Both the position numbers and the translations under genes were made by a program. From CAYJLW01 sp964370965 (GTDB lineage: Bacteria > Actinomycetota > Acidimicrobiia > UBA2766): DNA of 64,000 nucleotides. Below are positions 19,454 through 27,857 of this stretch, in pieces. Each line of letters begins with the position of its first letter. Position 1 is the first letter of the stretch. The notes beneath the pieces are model-generated. The model was not told where the DNA came from, did no database searches, and saw only the letters and a program-made list of their open reading frames with translations. The DNA is taken from the NCBI GenBank assembly GCA_964370965.1, contig CAYJLW010000014.1, positions 5,688 through 69,687 of the forward strand, read 5' to 3'.

Positions 19454-20302
19454 ATGGGACCGCCGCGCAGTGCTGCCGTCATCGGAGCCGGACAGGCCGG
19501 CGGTGCCCTTGCCCGCGCGCTCGCAGAGGCCGGTATCCCGATCGTGGCTGTGGCGTCCCGGTCCGAAGCTTCCGCCGGGGCGCTCGCCGGCCGGCTGGGG
19601 GCCCGCGTCGCCTCCCCGGAGGAGGCGGCGGCGGCCGGCGATCTCGTCCTCGTCGCCGTGCCCGACGACGCCACCGCCGGGGTCGTGGCCGGCCTCGCAA
19701 GGGCGAAGGCGTTCCGTCCCGGCCAGCAGGTGCTGCACTGCTCCGGCGTGCTCGGCCTCGACGTCTTGTCCCCGGCAGCCGCCGCCGGCGCCCGCATCGG
19801 CGTCCTCCACCCCGTCACTCCGCTCGTCGCCGTCGCAGGACCCGTGTCCCTCGCGGGCAAGCCCCTCGGCTACGACGCCGCCGGCGACCCGGCCTGGGTG
19901 AGGGACCTGGCGGTTTCCCTCGGCGGTCGGCCCGTCCCGCTGCAAGGGGTGGAGCGCACCCTCTATCACGCCGGTGCCGTCGTCGCCTCCAACCTGCTCG
20001 TCGGCCTCAGCGCCGCCGCCGCGGCGGTCTTCGAGGCCGCCGGTGTGGCCCGTGCCGACGCCGAGGCGCTCGTCGGTTCCCTCGCCACCGCGGCGGCGGC
20101 GAACGTGGCCGCCGCCGGAGCGGAGCGGGCCCTCACCGGCCCCGTGCGCAGGGGTGATGCCGACGTCATCCGCGCGCACCGCGAGGCCCTCGGCCGTCTC
20201 TCGCCGGACCTCGCCGACGCCTACGTGGCGGTGTCGCGCTGCATCCTCGACCTCCTCCCGCCCGGAACGGCGAGGGAAGCGTCCACCAGGGCCCTGGCGT
20301 GA
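19454..20302 (+). CDS. Rossmann-like DUF2520 protein (putative ketopantoate reductase-like)
   Basis: The 282-residue product has an N-terminal NAD(P)-binding Rossmann motif, AVIGAGQAGGALARALAEAG, typical strands through DLVLVAVPDDATAGVV and VLHCSGVLGLDVL, and the DUF2520 landmark LHPVTPL. The helical C-terminal domain contains LYHAGAVVASNLLVGL. The family is commonly found immediately before panC, as here (its stop overlaps the panC GTG). A role in pantothenate synthesis, for example as a ketopantoate reductase substitute, is inferred from this linkage and not shown by the sequence. TAGCCT lies 9 nt before the ATG. Confidence 0.85.
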   Translation: MGPPRSAAVIGAGQAGGALARALAEAGIPIVAVASRSEASAGALAGRLGARVASPEEAAAAGDLVLVAVPDDATAGVVAGLARAKAFRPGQQVLHCSGVLGLDVLSPAAAAGARIGVLHPVTPLVAVAGPVSLAGKPLGYDAAGDPAWVRDLAVSLGGRPVPLQGVERTLYHAGAVVASNLLVGLSAAAAAVFEAAGVARADAEALVGSLATAAAANVAAAGAERALTGPVRRGDADVIRAHREALGRLSPDLADAYVAVSRCILDLLPPGTAREASTRALA

Positions 20303-21195
20303 GGATCACGGGCGAGAGCGCCGAACTCCGTGGCGAGGTGGACGTCGCCCGCCGCCAGGCCCTCCGGATCGGCCTCGTGCCCACGATGGGGGCGCTCCAC
20401 GAGGGCCACGTGTCCCTCGCCGTCCGGGCGCGCGGGGAGTGCGGGTTCGTGATCGCTTCGGTCTTCGTGAACCCCCTGCAATTCGGTCCCGGCGAGGACC
20501 TGGACGCCTACCCCCGCGACCTCCCCGGCGACTGTGCCCGTCTCGCGGCGGTCGGGGTCGACCTCGTGTTCGCCCCCTCCGTCGCCGAGGTCTACCCCGA
20601 CGGCCCCCCGCTCACGACGGTGAAGACCGCCGGGCTCGCCGTGGGTCTCGAGGGCGCTCACCGGCCGGGGCACTTCGACGGGGTCACGACGGTCGTCGCC
20701 AAGCTCCTCGCCCTCTGCGAGCCCGACGCGGCCTACTTCGGGCGCAAGGACGCCCAGCAACTCGCCGTCGTCACCCGCATGGCCCGGGACCTCTCCTTTC
20801 GCGCCGAGATCGTGGCCTGCCCCACGATCCGCGAGTCCGACGGCCTCGCCATGTCGTCGCGCAACGCCTACCTGTCCCGCGACGAGCGTGCCGTCGCCCC
20901 CGTCCTCTACCGGGCCCTCAGGGATGCCGCCGGATTGGCCGCCGGGGGGGAACGGGAACCTAGGCTTGTCGCGGCGAAGCTACGCGCCGGGCTCGAATCC
21001 GAGTCGCGCCTCGACATCGACTACGCCACCGTGGTCGATGCGGGGACGCTGGAGGTGTCTGACCGCATGGAGGGCGACATGCTCTTGGCGGTTGCCGCCC
21101 GTCTCGGCCGGGCCCGGCTCATCGACAACTTCACGCTCCACGTCCGCGGCGACACCGTGGACGTGGACGAGGGCGAGATCAAAGGGGAACCATGA
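20299..21195 (+). CDS. panC: Pantothenate synthetase (pantoate--beta-alanine ligase)
   Basis: ATP-dependent condensation of pantoate and beta-alanine. The 298-residue protein carries the cytidylyl-transferase-superfamily HIGH-like motif in VPTMGALHEGHVSLA (about residue 30), then SVFVNPLQFGPGEDLDAYPR, FDGVTTVVAKLL, DAAYFGRKDAQQLAVV and the adenylate-binding RESDGLAMSSRNAYLS. GTG start with a 4-nt overlap from the DUF2520 gene; the stop overlaps the panD ATG. It forms a pantothenate pair with panD. Confidence 0.97.
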   Translation: MRITGESAELRGEVDVARRQALRIGLVPTMGALHEGHVSLAVRARGECGFVIASVFVNPLQFGPGEDLDAYPRDLPGDCARLAAVGVDLVFAPSVAEVYPDGPPLTTVKTAGLAVGLEGAHRPGHFDGVTTVVAKLLALCEPDAAYFGRKDAQQLAVVTRMARDLSFRAEIVACPTIRESDGLAMSSRNAYLSRDERAVAPVLYRALRDAAGLAAGGEREPRLVAAKLRAGLESESRLDIDYATVVDAGTLEVSDRMEGDMLLAVAARLGRARLIDNFTLHVRGDTVDVDEGEIKGEP

Positions 21196-21569
21196 CTCGC
21201 ACCATGACCAGAACCGTGATGAACGCCAAGATCCACCGGGCGACGGTGACGGGCGCGAACCTCGACTACGTGGGGTCCATATCCCTGGACCCCGCGCTCA
21301 TGGAAGCGGCCGACATCCTGCCCAACGAGCTCGTGCACGTCCTCGACGTCACGAACGGGGCCCGCCTCGAGACGTACGCTATCCCCGGCGTTCCCGGCGA
21401 GGTGGGCATCAACGGGGCGGCCGCCCACCTCGTGGCGCCGGGCGACCTCGTGATCGTGGTGACCTATGTGGCGCTGCCCGACGCCGAGGCCCGGGCGCAC
21501 CGCCCGCGGGTCGTGCTCGTCGACGGTGCCAACCGGATCCTGTCGCAGGTGGGGGCGGTCGCTTCTTGA
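21192..21569 (+). CDS. panD: Aspartate 1-decarboxylase proenzyme
   Basis: Pyruvoyl enzyme making beta-alanine for PanC. The self-cleaving Gly-Ser site is visible in NLDYVGSISLDPALM, and the downstream VGINGAAAHLVAPGDLVIV is the usual structural motif. At 125 residues it is close to the family length. Three ATG codons lie near the start (21192, 21204, 21219); homologues usually begin a few residues before NAKIHRATVTG, so 21204 or 21219 are possible. The 21192 start gives the 4-nt overlap seen at the other joints of this operon. Confidence 0.95.
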   Translation: MTRTMTRTVMNAKIHRATVTGANLDYVGSISLDPALMEAADILPNELVHVLDVTNGARLETYAIPGVPGEVGINGAAAHLVAPGDLVIVVTYVALPDAEARAHRPRVVLVDGANRILSQVGAVAS

Positions 21570-23143
21570 ACCACGCCGGGGGCACCGTCGACGTCGTCGT
21601 CGTCGGCGGCGGGGTCGCCGGCATGACCGCCACGCTCGTGGCCGCCCCGCGGCGGCGCACGATGCTCGTGACGAAGTCCGCTCTCGACGACACCGCCACC
21701 TTCTACGCGCAGGGCGGTGTTGCCGCCGCCCTGACGTTCCCCGACAGCGCCGAACTCCACGTCGAGGACACGATGCGTGTGGGGGCGGGCCTCTGCGACG
21801 CGAAGGCCGTGCAGGTGCTCGTCGAGGAGGGTCCGGAACGGATCCGGGAGCTCGCCGCCGCCGGGGTCCTCTTCGACCGCACTCCCGCAGGGGGGCTCGC
21901 GCTCACGCGCGAAGGGGGCCACAGCCTGCCCCGCATCGTGCATGCCGGCGGCGACCAGACGGGCGCCGAGGTGCAGCGGGCGATGGGCGAGATGGTGAGG
22001 GGCAGTCCCGCGGACCTCCGTCAGGACGCGCGGGCCGCCGACCTCCTCGTGGCCGACGGCCGCGTGGCCGGTGTGCGCGTCGTCGACAGCGACGGCGACG
22101 TGAGCGAGATCGAAGCCGCCGCCGTGGTCCTCGCCACCGGTGGGGCGGGCGCCATGTACCGGATCACGACGAACCCGGCGGTGGCGACCGGCGACGGCAT
22201 CGGCCTCGCCCTGCGGGCGGGAGCTGTGGTGGCGGACGTGGAGTTCGTGCAGTTCCACCCCACCGCCCTCGCGGTGGCGGAATTCCCCAGGCCGTTGGTG
22301 TCGGAGGCCGTCCGGGGCGAGGGGGGCGTGCTCCGCAACGGGGCCGGGGAGGCTTTCATGGCGGCCGTGGACCCTCGCGGTGACCTCGCTCCCCGGGACG
22401 TCGTCTCGCGGGCGGTCTTCCGGACGATGGTCGCCGAGGGCGCCGACCATGTCTGGCTCGACGCCACGGGTGTCCCGGGATTCGCCGAGAGGTTCCCCCA
22501 GATCACCAGGGCCTGCCGGGCGCACGGAATGGACCCGGCGTCGGGTTGGCTCCCGGTGGCGCCCGCGGCGCACTACCAGTGTGGCGGCGTGCTCACCGAC
22601 CTCTGGGGCCGGACGTCCCTGCCCGGCCTGTACGCCTGCGGCGAGTGCGCGTGCAGCGGTGTGCACGGCGCCAACCGCCTGGCCTCGAACTCCCTTCTCG
22701 AGGGTCTCGTGTTCGGCCACCGCGTCGGAATCGCCCTCGGCGGCGGTGACGCCGGGACCCCGCTCCTTTCCCCCCGGGAGGTCGCCGGCCGCTTCCCCGT
22801 GCGCTCTGGCGGTGGGGCCCCGGCCGGGGGCGGAGATTCGCTGGCGACTCTCCAGTCCGTCATGACGCGAACCGCCGGCGTCGTGCGCAGGGGGGAGGAG
22901 CTCCGTGCCGCGCTCGCCGAGCTCGACCGCTTCGCCGAGGCTGCCTCGGCAAGGACCACATGGGGAGACCTCACGCTCGGGAATCTCGCCCTGTCCGCCC
23001 GCACGGTCGTAGCGGGCGCCCTCGTGCGCGAGGAGACCAGAGGGTGCCACACCCGTGAGGACTTCCCCGAGAGGGACGCGGCCTGGGAACGGCGTGTCCT
23101 GCAGCGTCTCGCCGGCGACGGCGCGATAGAGGTCCTGCGGTGA
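21566..23143 (+). CDS. nadB: L-aspartate oxidase
   Basis: FAD enzyme oxidising aspartate to iminoaspartate in NAD synthesis. The 525-residue protein begins with the dinucleotide fold VDVVVVGGGVAGMTATLVAA. It contains FYAQGGVAAAL, VEFVQFHPTALAVAEFPRPL, SEAVRGEGGVLRN, HYQCGGVLTDLWGRTSLPGL and the diagnostic HGANRLASNSLLEGLVFG. The TTG start overlaps the panD stop by 4 nt. No quinolinate synthase (nadA) is visible in this window although nadC follows directly, so nadA must lie elsewhere or another iminoaspartate-using enzyme is used. Confidence 0.94.
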   Translation: MNHAGGTVDVVVVGGGVAGMTATLVAAPRRRTMLVTKSALDDTATFYAQGGVAAALTFPDSAELHVEDTMRVGAGLCDAKAVQVLVEEGPERIRELAAAGVLFDRTPAGGLALTREGGHSLPRIVHAGGDQTGAEVQRAMGEMVRGSPADLRQDARAADLLVADGRVAGVRVVDSDGDVSEIEAAAVVLATGGAGAMYRITTNPAVATGDGIGLALRAGAVVADVEFVQFHPTALAVAEFPRPLVSEAVRGEGGVLRNGAGEAFMAAVDPRGDLAPRDVVSRAVFRTMVAEGADHVWLDATGVPGFAERFPQITRACRAHGMDPASGWLPVAPAAHYQCGGVLTDLWGRTSLPGLYACGECACSGVHGANRLASNSLLEGLVFGHRVGIALGGGDAGTPLLSPREVAGRFPVRSGGGAPAGGGDSLATLQSVMTRTAGVVRRGEELRAALAELDRFAEAASARTTWGDLTLGNLALSARTVVAGALVREETRGCHTREDFPERDAAWERRVLQRLAGDGAIEVLR

Positions 23144-24156
23144 CGTCGGACGCCTCCGCACAGGGCCCGAGCGGCCCTACAGAGCGGGAGGCACAGGGCC
23201 CGAGCGGCCCTACAGAGCGGGAGGCACTGGGCCCGAGCGGCCCCAAGCGGGGAGCACTGGGCCCGAGCGGCCCTACAGAGCGGGAGGCACAGGGCCCGCC
23301 GTGGGCGGTGGTCGAGGATGCCGTGGAGCGGGCGCTGGCGGAGGATCTCGGTCTGGCAGGGGACGTGACGACGCGGGCCCTCGTAGATCCGGACGCACTC
23401 GGTCGGGGGGAGCTCCGCTTCCGGACGGCGGGTGTGCTCGCGGGCACGTGGGTGGCCGACGCCGTCAGCGCCCGGTTCGACCTCCTGGTCACGTGGGATG
23501 CCGCCGAGGGTGAGCGCGTGGAGGCGGGGGACGTCGCCGGTGACGTGGAGGGCAACCTGGCCGACCTCCTCGTGGCCGAGCGCACTCTCTTGAACTTCCT
23601 CTGCCGGCTCAGCGGTGTGGCCACGCTCACACGCGCCTTCGTCGATGCCGTCGACGCCGCCTGGGAGGCGGCGGGTCGGCCCGGCAACCGACCCCGCGTC
23701 AGGGACACCCGAAAGACCACGCCCGGTCTGCGTGCCTTGGAGAAGGCCGCGGTGCGCAGCGGCGGCGGCGCGAACCACCGCATGGGCCTATTCGACGCCG
23801 TCTTGGTCAAGGACAACCACGTCGCCGCGCTCGGGGGCGACCTCGCTGCGGCGGTCGCTCTTGCCCGGGCGCACGCTCCCGCCGTTCCGATCGAGACCGA
23901 GGCCGACACGGTCGCCCAAGCGGCGACGGCCGCCGCGGCTGGCGCCGACTGCGTCCTGTTGGACAACATGTCGTCCGACGACGTCGCCGCTGCCGTCGCG
24001 GTCGTGGCCGGGCGCTGCCCGCTGGAGGTCTCGGGTGGTGTCACGCTCGCCAACGTGGGGGCCTACGCCGCGACGGGCGTCGACTACGTCGCCGTGGGTG
24101 CGCTCACGCATTCGGCGCCGGCGGTTGACATCGGACTCGACCTCGTCGCCGAGTAG
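23140..24156 (+). CDS. nadC: Nicotinate-nucleotide pyrophosphorylase with repeat-derived N-terminus
   Basis: Converts quinolinate and PRPP to nicotinate mononucleotide. The catalytic part from about residue 53 is standard: ALAEDLGLAGDVTTRALVDP, RTLLNFLCRLSGVATLTR, RVRDTRKTTPGLRALEKAAV, GGGANHRMGLFDAVLVKDNH and VLLDNMSSDDV. Before it lies a 50-residue N-terminal extension, of which residues 8-50 are four tandem copies of an 11-residue unit QGPSGPTEREA encoded by 33-bp DNA repeats. Homologues lack this. The GTG at 23140 gives the usual 4-nt overlap with nadB; a GTG at 23308, past the repeats, would give a normal-length protein. Either the repeat is a translated insertion or translation starts at 23308. 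Confidence 0.93.
   Translation: MTSDASAQGPSGPTEREAQGPSGPTEREALGPSGPKRGALGPSGPTEREAQGPPWAVVEDAVERALAEDLGLAGDVTTRALVDPDALGRGELRFRTAGVLAGTWVADAVSARFDLLVTWDAAEGERVEAGDVAGDVEGNLADLLVAERTLLNFLCRLSGVATLTRAFVDAVDAAWEAAGRPGNRPRVRDTRKTTPGLRALEKAAVRSGGGANHRMGLFDAVLVKDNHVAALGGDLAAAVALARAHAPAVPIETEADTVAQAATAAAAGADCVLLDNMSSDDVAAAVAVVAGRCPLEVSGGVTLANVGAYAATGVDYVAVGALTHSAPAVDIGLDLVAE
23161..23289 (+). repeat. 33-bp tandem repeat inside the nadC reading frame
   Basis: Four head-to-tail units (33, 33, 30 and 33 bp) built around GGGCCCGAGCGGCCC followed by TACAGAGCGGGAGGCA. Each contains the interrupted palindrome GGGCC-cgagc-GGCCC. All units keep frame (lengths are multiples of three), and the third has diverged (AAGCGGGGAG). 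Confidence 0.9.
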
Positions 24157-24174
24157 TCAGGGAGTGAGGGCGCG

Positions 24175-24945
24175 ATGCTGCTGACCATTGACGTGGGCAA
24201 CACGCAGACGGTCCTGGGCATCTTCAACAACGAGGAACTGCTCGAGCACTGGCGGGTCTCTTCGGTCGAGGAGCGCACCGCTGACGAGTGGGCTCTCATG
24301 CTGGGCACGTTCCTCGACATGGCCGACCTCTCGTTTTCCCGCAACGTCACGGGTGTCGCCATCGCGTCCGGCGTGCCCCGGGTCACGGCGGCCTTGCGGG
24401 AGATGGTGGAGCGGTACTTCTTCTTCCGCCCGGTCGTCATCGAGCCGGGGATCCGTACCGGGATGCCGATCCTCTACGACAACCCGAAGGAGGTGGGTGC
24501 GGACCGCATCGCCGACGCCGTCGCCGCCTTCGAGCTCCACGGGGGCCCTGCGGTCGTCATCGACTTCGGGACGGCCACCGTCTTCGACGCCATCAGTGCC
24601 CGGGGCGAGTACCTGGGCGGGGCGATCTGTCCCGGCGTGCAGGTCTCGGCCAACGCGCTCTTCGCCGCCGCCGCCGGACTCCGCCGGGTCGAACTCGCCG
24701 TGCCCCGCCACGTCGTGGGGCGCTCCACGGTGGAGTCGATCCAGTCCGGTGTCATCTTCGGTGCCGTGAGCCAGGTGGAGGGGATGGTCGACCGCTTCCG
24801 TGAGGTGCTCGGCGCCGAGGCGGTCACGATCGCCACGGGCGGCCTCGCCGAGGTGATGCTCGACGCGTGTGACGTCATAGACGAGCATGAGCCGTGGCTC
24901 ACGTTGAAGGGCCTGCGCATCGTCTACGAACGGAACGTGGAGTGA
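24175..24945 (+). CDS. coaX: Type III pantothenate kinase
   Basis: Phosphorylates pantothenate, the first committed step to CoA, and is insensitive to CoA feedback. The 256-residue ASKHA-fold protein starts MLLTIDVGNTQTVLGIF (phosphate-binding DxGNT). DNPKEVGADRIADAVAAFEL, VVIDFGTATVFDAISARGEY and GGAICPGVQVSANALFAAAA are family hallmarks, with ATGGLAEVM near the C-terminus. It follows nadC by 18 nt and overlaps the lysS start, linking CoA synthesis to panC/panD in the same run. Confidence 0.96.
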   Translation: MLLTIDVGNTQTVLGIFNNEELLEHWRVSSVEERTADEWALMLGTFLDMADLSFSRNVTGVAIASGVPRVTAALREMVERYFFFRPVVIEPGIRTGMPILYDNPKEVGADRIADAVAAFELHGGPAVVIDFGTATVFDAISARGEYLGGAICPGVQVSANALFAAAAGLRRVELAVPRHVVGRSTVESIQSGVIFGAVSQVEGMVDRFREVLGAEAVTIATGGLAEVMLDACDVIDEHEPWLTLKGLRIVYERNVE

Positions 24946-26609
24946 GCGAGACTGACGACCCGACTGCAGCCGGTTCCCCGGGCCCCCGGCGGCACGGCGG
25001 AGCGCCGCCAGGTGATGGGCCTGGGGTTTCCCCGGGGTCTGATGGGGGGGCCGCTGGGGTGGGGGGCCCCCGGCGGCACGGCGGAGCGCCGCCAGGTGCG
25101 GAGCCAAGAAGCATCGCCGAGGAGATCCGCAGGGAGCGGATCGAGGAGGTAGCGCGTCTCCGGGCCGAGGGGACGGAACCGTGGCCGGTGGGGTTCAAGC
25201 CCGACCGTTCTCTGGCAGCGATCGCCGAGGAGTTCGCCGGCATGGACGCTGACACGTCCAGCGGGGTCACGGTCAAGGTGGCGGGGCGGATCATGACGCT
25301 GCGACGTCACGGCGGTCTCGTCTTCGCCACGATCCGGGACTCCTCGGGTGACCTTCAGCTCTTCGTGCCGCGCAACGATCTCGGCGAGGAGGCTTTCGGT
25401 CGTTTCGCAGGGCTCGACATGGGCGACGTCGTGGGGGTCACGGGTGAGGTCGTCTGCACCCGCAGAGGCGAGCTGTCGGTGCAGCCGGCGGACTTCGTGC
25501 TCCTCTGCAAGTCCCTCCTGCCCCTACCCGACAAGTGGCACGGCCTCCAGGACGTCGAGACCCGGAGCCGGCAGCGCTACCTCGACCTCATCGTGAACCC
25601 AGAGGCGCGCCGTATCGCCCATGTGCGTTCCCGGGCGATCGCAGCGATCCGCCGGCTGATGATCGACCGTGGCTTCATGGAGGTCGAGGGGCCGGTCCTG
25701 CAGACCCAGCCGGGTGGCGCCGAGGCCCGGCCGTTCGTCACACACCACAACGCCCTCGACATCGACATGTACATGCGCATCGCGCTCGAGCTGCACCTGA
25801 AACGGCTCGTCGTCGGCGGCCTCGAGCGTGTCTTCGAGATGGGCCGTGTGTTCCGCAACGAGGGCATCGATACGCGCCACAACCCCGAGTTCACGATGCT
25901 GGAGTCGTATTCGGCCTACGACGACTACCACGACATGATGGAGCTCACCGAGGCGATGGTGTCAGCGGCGGCCCTGGCGACTGCGGGCACGACGTCGCTC
26001 ACGTACCAGGGCAGGCCTCTGGATCTCACACCACCGTGGGAGCGCCTCAGTATGGAGGACGCCCTTGCCCGCTACGGCGGGGTCGAGATGACCCTGGAGA
26101 TGCCCCTTGAGGAGTTGAGGCGGAAGGCGGCGGAGAACGGGGTCGAGGCGGAGGACTACCGGGGTCCGGGCAGGATCGTCTCGGAGGCGTACGACGCGCT
26201 CTGCGAGCGCCACCTTTGGGGGCCGGTCTTCATCTGCGACCACCCAGCGGAGGTGTCGCCCCTCGCCCGGGCGCACCGTTCCAAGCCGGGCCGGGTGGAG
26301 CGATTCGAGGTGGTGATCGGCGGGCGCGAGCTCGCCAATGCCTACACGGAGCAGAACGACCCTCTGGCCCAGCGGGCGGCGCTGGAGGCGCAGCAGCGGA
26401 TGCGCGTCGCGGGCGACGAGGAGGCCGAGCGCATCGACGAGGACTTCCTCACCGCCCTGGAGTACGGCATGCCGCCCACCGGCGGCCTCGGGGTCGGCAT
26501 CGACCGTCTCGTGATGCTTCTCGCAGATGTCGACAACATCCGCGACGTGATCCTCTTCCCCACGCTCCGTCCCCTCGACGGTGCCCGCGGTCTTCGCCCC
26601 CTCGGCTGA
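24942..26609 (+). CDS. lysS: Lysyl-tRNA synthetase, class II, with repeat-derived N-terminal extension
   Basis: Charges tRNA-Lys. After the OB-fold anticodon domain (VKVAGRIMTLRRHGGLVFAT) come class II motif 1 (RLMIDRGFMEVEGPVLQTQP), motif 2 (VFRNEGIDTRHNPEFTMLES) and motif 3 (GGLGVGIDRLVMLLADVDNI). The 555-residue product is about 55 residues longer than usual at the N-terminus. The extra part contains two copies of a PRRHGGAPPG peptide encoded by dispersed repeat R1, inserted before the conserved helix RSIAEEIRRERIEEVARLRA. The GTG at 24942 overlaps the coaX stop. No good alternative start is seen between the repeat and the conserved helix, so the repeat is probably translated. Confidence 0.95.
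   Translation: MSETDDPTAAGSPGPRRHGGAPPGDGPGVSPGSDGGAAGVGGPRRHGGAPPGAEPRSIAEEIRRERIEEVARLRAEGTEPWPVGFKPDRSLAAIAEEFAGMDADTSSGVTVKVAGRIMTLRRHGGLVFATIRDSSGDLQLFVPRNDLGEEAFGRFAGLDMGDVVGVTGEVVCTRRGELSVQPADFVLLCKSLLPLPDKWHGLQDVETRSRQRYLDLIVNPEARRIAHVRSRAIAAIRRLMIDRGFMEVEGPVLQTQPGGAEARPFVTHHNALDIDMYMRIALELHLKRLVVGGLERVFEMGRVFRNEGIDTRHNPEFTMLESYSAYDDYHDMMELTEAMVSAAALATAGTTSLTYQGRPLDLTPPWERLSMEDALARYGGVEMTLEMPLEELRRKAAENGVEAEDYRGPGRIVSEAYDALCERHLWGPVFICDHPAEVSPLARAHRSKPGRVERFEVVIGGRELANAYTEQNDPLAQRAALEAQQRMRVAGDEEAERIDEDFLTALEYGMPPTGGLGVGIDRLVMLLADVDNIRDVILFPTLRPLDGARGLRPLG
24980..25104 (+). repeat. Dispersed repeat R1, tandem copies inside lysS
   Basis: Two copies (about 24980-25014 and 25053-25104) of the R1 core GGCACGGCGGAGCGCCGCC, each preceded by a G/C-run palindrome. 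Both are in the lysS frame and on the + strand, and the second ends with the GGAGC typical of intergenic copies. Confidence 0.85.
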
Positions 26610-26617
26610 CCAACACA

Positions 26618-26734
26618 ACTGGGCGCGCTGCGCGTCATATCCGACGCGTGGCGTGCCCACTTCCGATGTGGGCCGGTGCAAGCCCACAACTGGGCGCGTT
26701 GCGCGTCATATCCGACGCGTGGCGCGCCCAGTTT
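26618..26734 (+). repeat. Palindromic repeat family R2, two copies
   Basis: Copy A (26618-26662) and copy B (26688-26734) share TGGGCGCG, then GCGCGTCATATCCGACGCG. In copy B the outer arms AACTGGGCGCG and CGCGCCCAGTT pair over 11 bp, with an inner GCGTC/GACGC stem, giving a long imperfect hairpin. This lies between lysS and the AbiEi-like gene. Related copies lie at 27765-27812 and at the right window edge. Confidence 0.85.
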
Positions 26735-26853
26735 GGCCCGGCGGGCGACGCTACGATGCCACCGAGGCCACGAAGCTGTGGTCGAGGCCGGCGGATCCGG
26801 CCGTGGACTTCCCCTCTTGCCCCTGCAGCCCGACGCGCCCGGAGGACAGGTCC

Positions 26854-27792
26854 ATGGCAGACCCCCGTGAGGTATCCCTTGCCCGCATCGCTCTGCGTCA
26901 GCACGGTGCCGTTACCCGCGTCCAGATGCTCGACGCCGGCTGGAGCGTGAGCGGGACAGACCGGGCCGTCGCCGGCGGCCGTTTCGTCGTCCTCCACCCC
27001 GGCGTCTACGGACTGGCCGGTGACCCGCCCTCGCCCGAGCGAGCCGCCCACGCGGCCGTCCTCGCGGCCGGGGCCGACGCCGTGCTCTCGCACCGCAGCG
27101 CGGTGGCCGTGTGGCTCGGTCGGCCCTGGCCTCAGAAGGTGCAGGTGACGACGCCTCACCCCCAGTCGCCGGCCCTGAAGGGTGTCCGCACTTGGAGGTG
27201 CCGCACGCTCGAGCCGGAGTCCGTTGCCGTGCAGGACGGCTACCCGGTCACGAGCCTGGCCCGGACGCTCGTGACCTGTGCGACGGTCGCGAGGCCCAAG
27301 GAACTGCAGCTGCTCGTGGACGAAGCCGTGAGGTTGGGTCTGGCCCAGCCCGCCGACCTCGTGCGGGACGTGTCGGCGCTCCGGCGCCGGGGTCGGCGCG
27401 GGCCCGTGGCCGTCCTCGAGGTGCTGGGGGACGTCCCCGAGGACGTCACGGCCTGCGACAGCCTTCTCGAAGCGATGCTCATGCGCCTCGCCGCCGAGGA
27501 GGGCTTGGCGCCTCCCGTTCATCACCTCCGGGTCGGTCCCTACGAACTCGACTTCGCCTGGCCCGACGTGCAGCTCGCGGTCGAGGTGGACGGCTTCTTC
27601 GTGCACGGACGCTGGAGCCAACGGGGCAAGGACATCGCGCGTGACCTGGCCCTGTCGGCAATGGGCTGGCTTGTGGTGAGGCTCGGATGGCTCGACCTCA
27701 CGAAGCTCGCGGAGTCCACGGCCCGGGGACTCCGCGCGACCATCCGCACGCGTGCCCCCGTCGCTTCTGGGCGCGCTGCGCGTCGTATCTGA
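26854..27792 (+). CDS. AbiEi-like / DUF559-type protein
   Basis: The 312-residue product starts with a winged-helix antitoxin-like domain (SLARIALRQHGAVTRVQMLD, GGRFVVLHPGVYGLAG) like the AbiEi family of type IV toxin-antitoxin systems. It ends with a DUF559/Vsr-type nuclease-like fold (YELDFAWPDVQLAVEVDGFF, GKDIARDLALSAMGWLVVRL). Such two-domain proteins are common orphan genes in actinobacteria, and no AbiEii toxin gene is adjacent. The nuclease-like D-x(n)-E-x-D residues (FAWPD, VEVDG) look intact. The ATG at 26854 has AGGACAGG upstream. The last codons (SGRAARRI) are supplied by the left arm of an R2 palindrome, so the 3' end of the gene has been remodelled by the repeat. Confidence 0.75.
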   Translation: MADPREVSLARIALRQHGAVTRVQMLDAGWSVSGTDRAVAGGRFVVLHPGVYGLAGDPPSPERAAHAAVLAAGADAVLSHRSAVAVWLGRPWPQKVQVTTPHPQSPALKGVRTWRCRTLEPESVAVQDGYPVTSLARTLVTCATVARPKELQLLVDEAVRLGLAQPADLVRDVSALRRRGRRGPVAVLEVLGDVPEDVTACDSLLEAMLMRLAAEEGLAPPVHHLRVGPYELDFAWPDVQLAVEVDGFFVHGRWSQRGKDIARDLALSAMGWLVVRLGWLDLTKLAESTARGLRATIRTRAPVASGRAARRI

Positions 27793-27812
27793 CAGTGCAG
27801 CGCGCCCAGTTT
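27765..27812 (+). repeat. Palindromic repeat R2, copy C
   Basis: CTGGGCGCGCTGCGCGTC ... GCGCGCCCAGTTT, a 48-bp imperfect palindrome. Its left arm is inside the 3' end of the AbiEi-like gene and contains its stop codon. It could serve as that gene's terminator. Confidence 0.8.
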
Positions 27813-27857
27813 GGTGGGAGGGGCCCGGCGTGGCGGCTTCGGCGCTACCGTATGCCG

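Noticed and set aside
23161..23289. Considered as a CRISPR-like array
   Set aside because: Units are contiguous with no spacers, and they keep the nadC frame; it is a tandem repeat.
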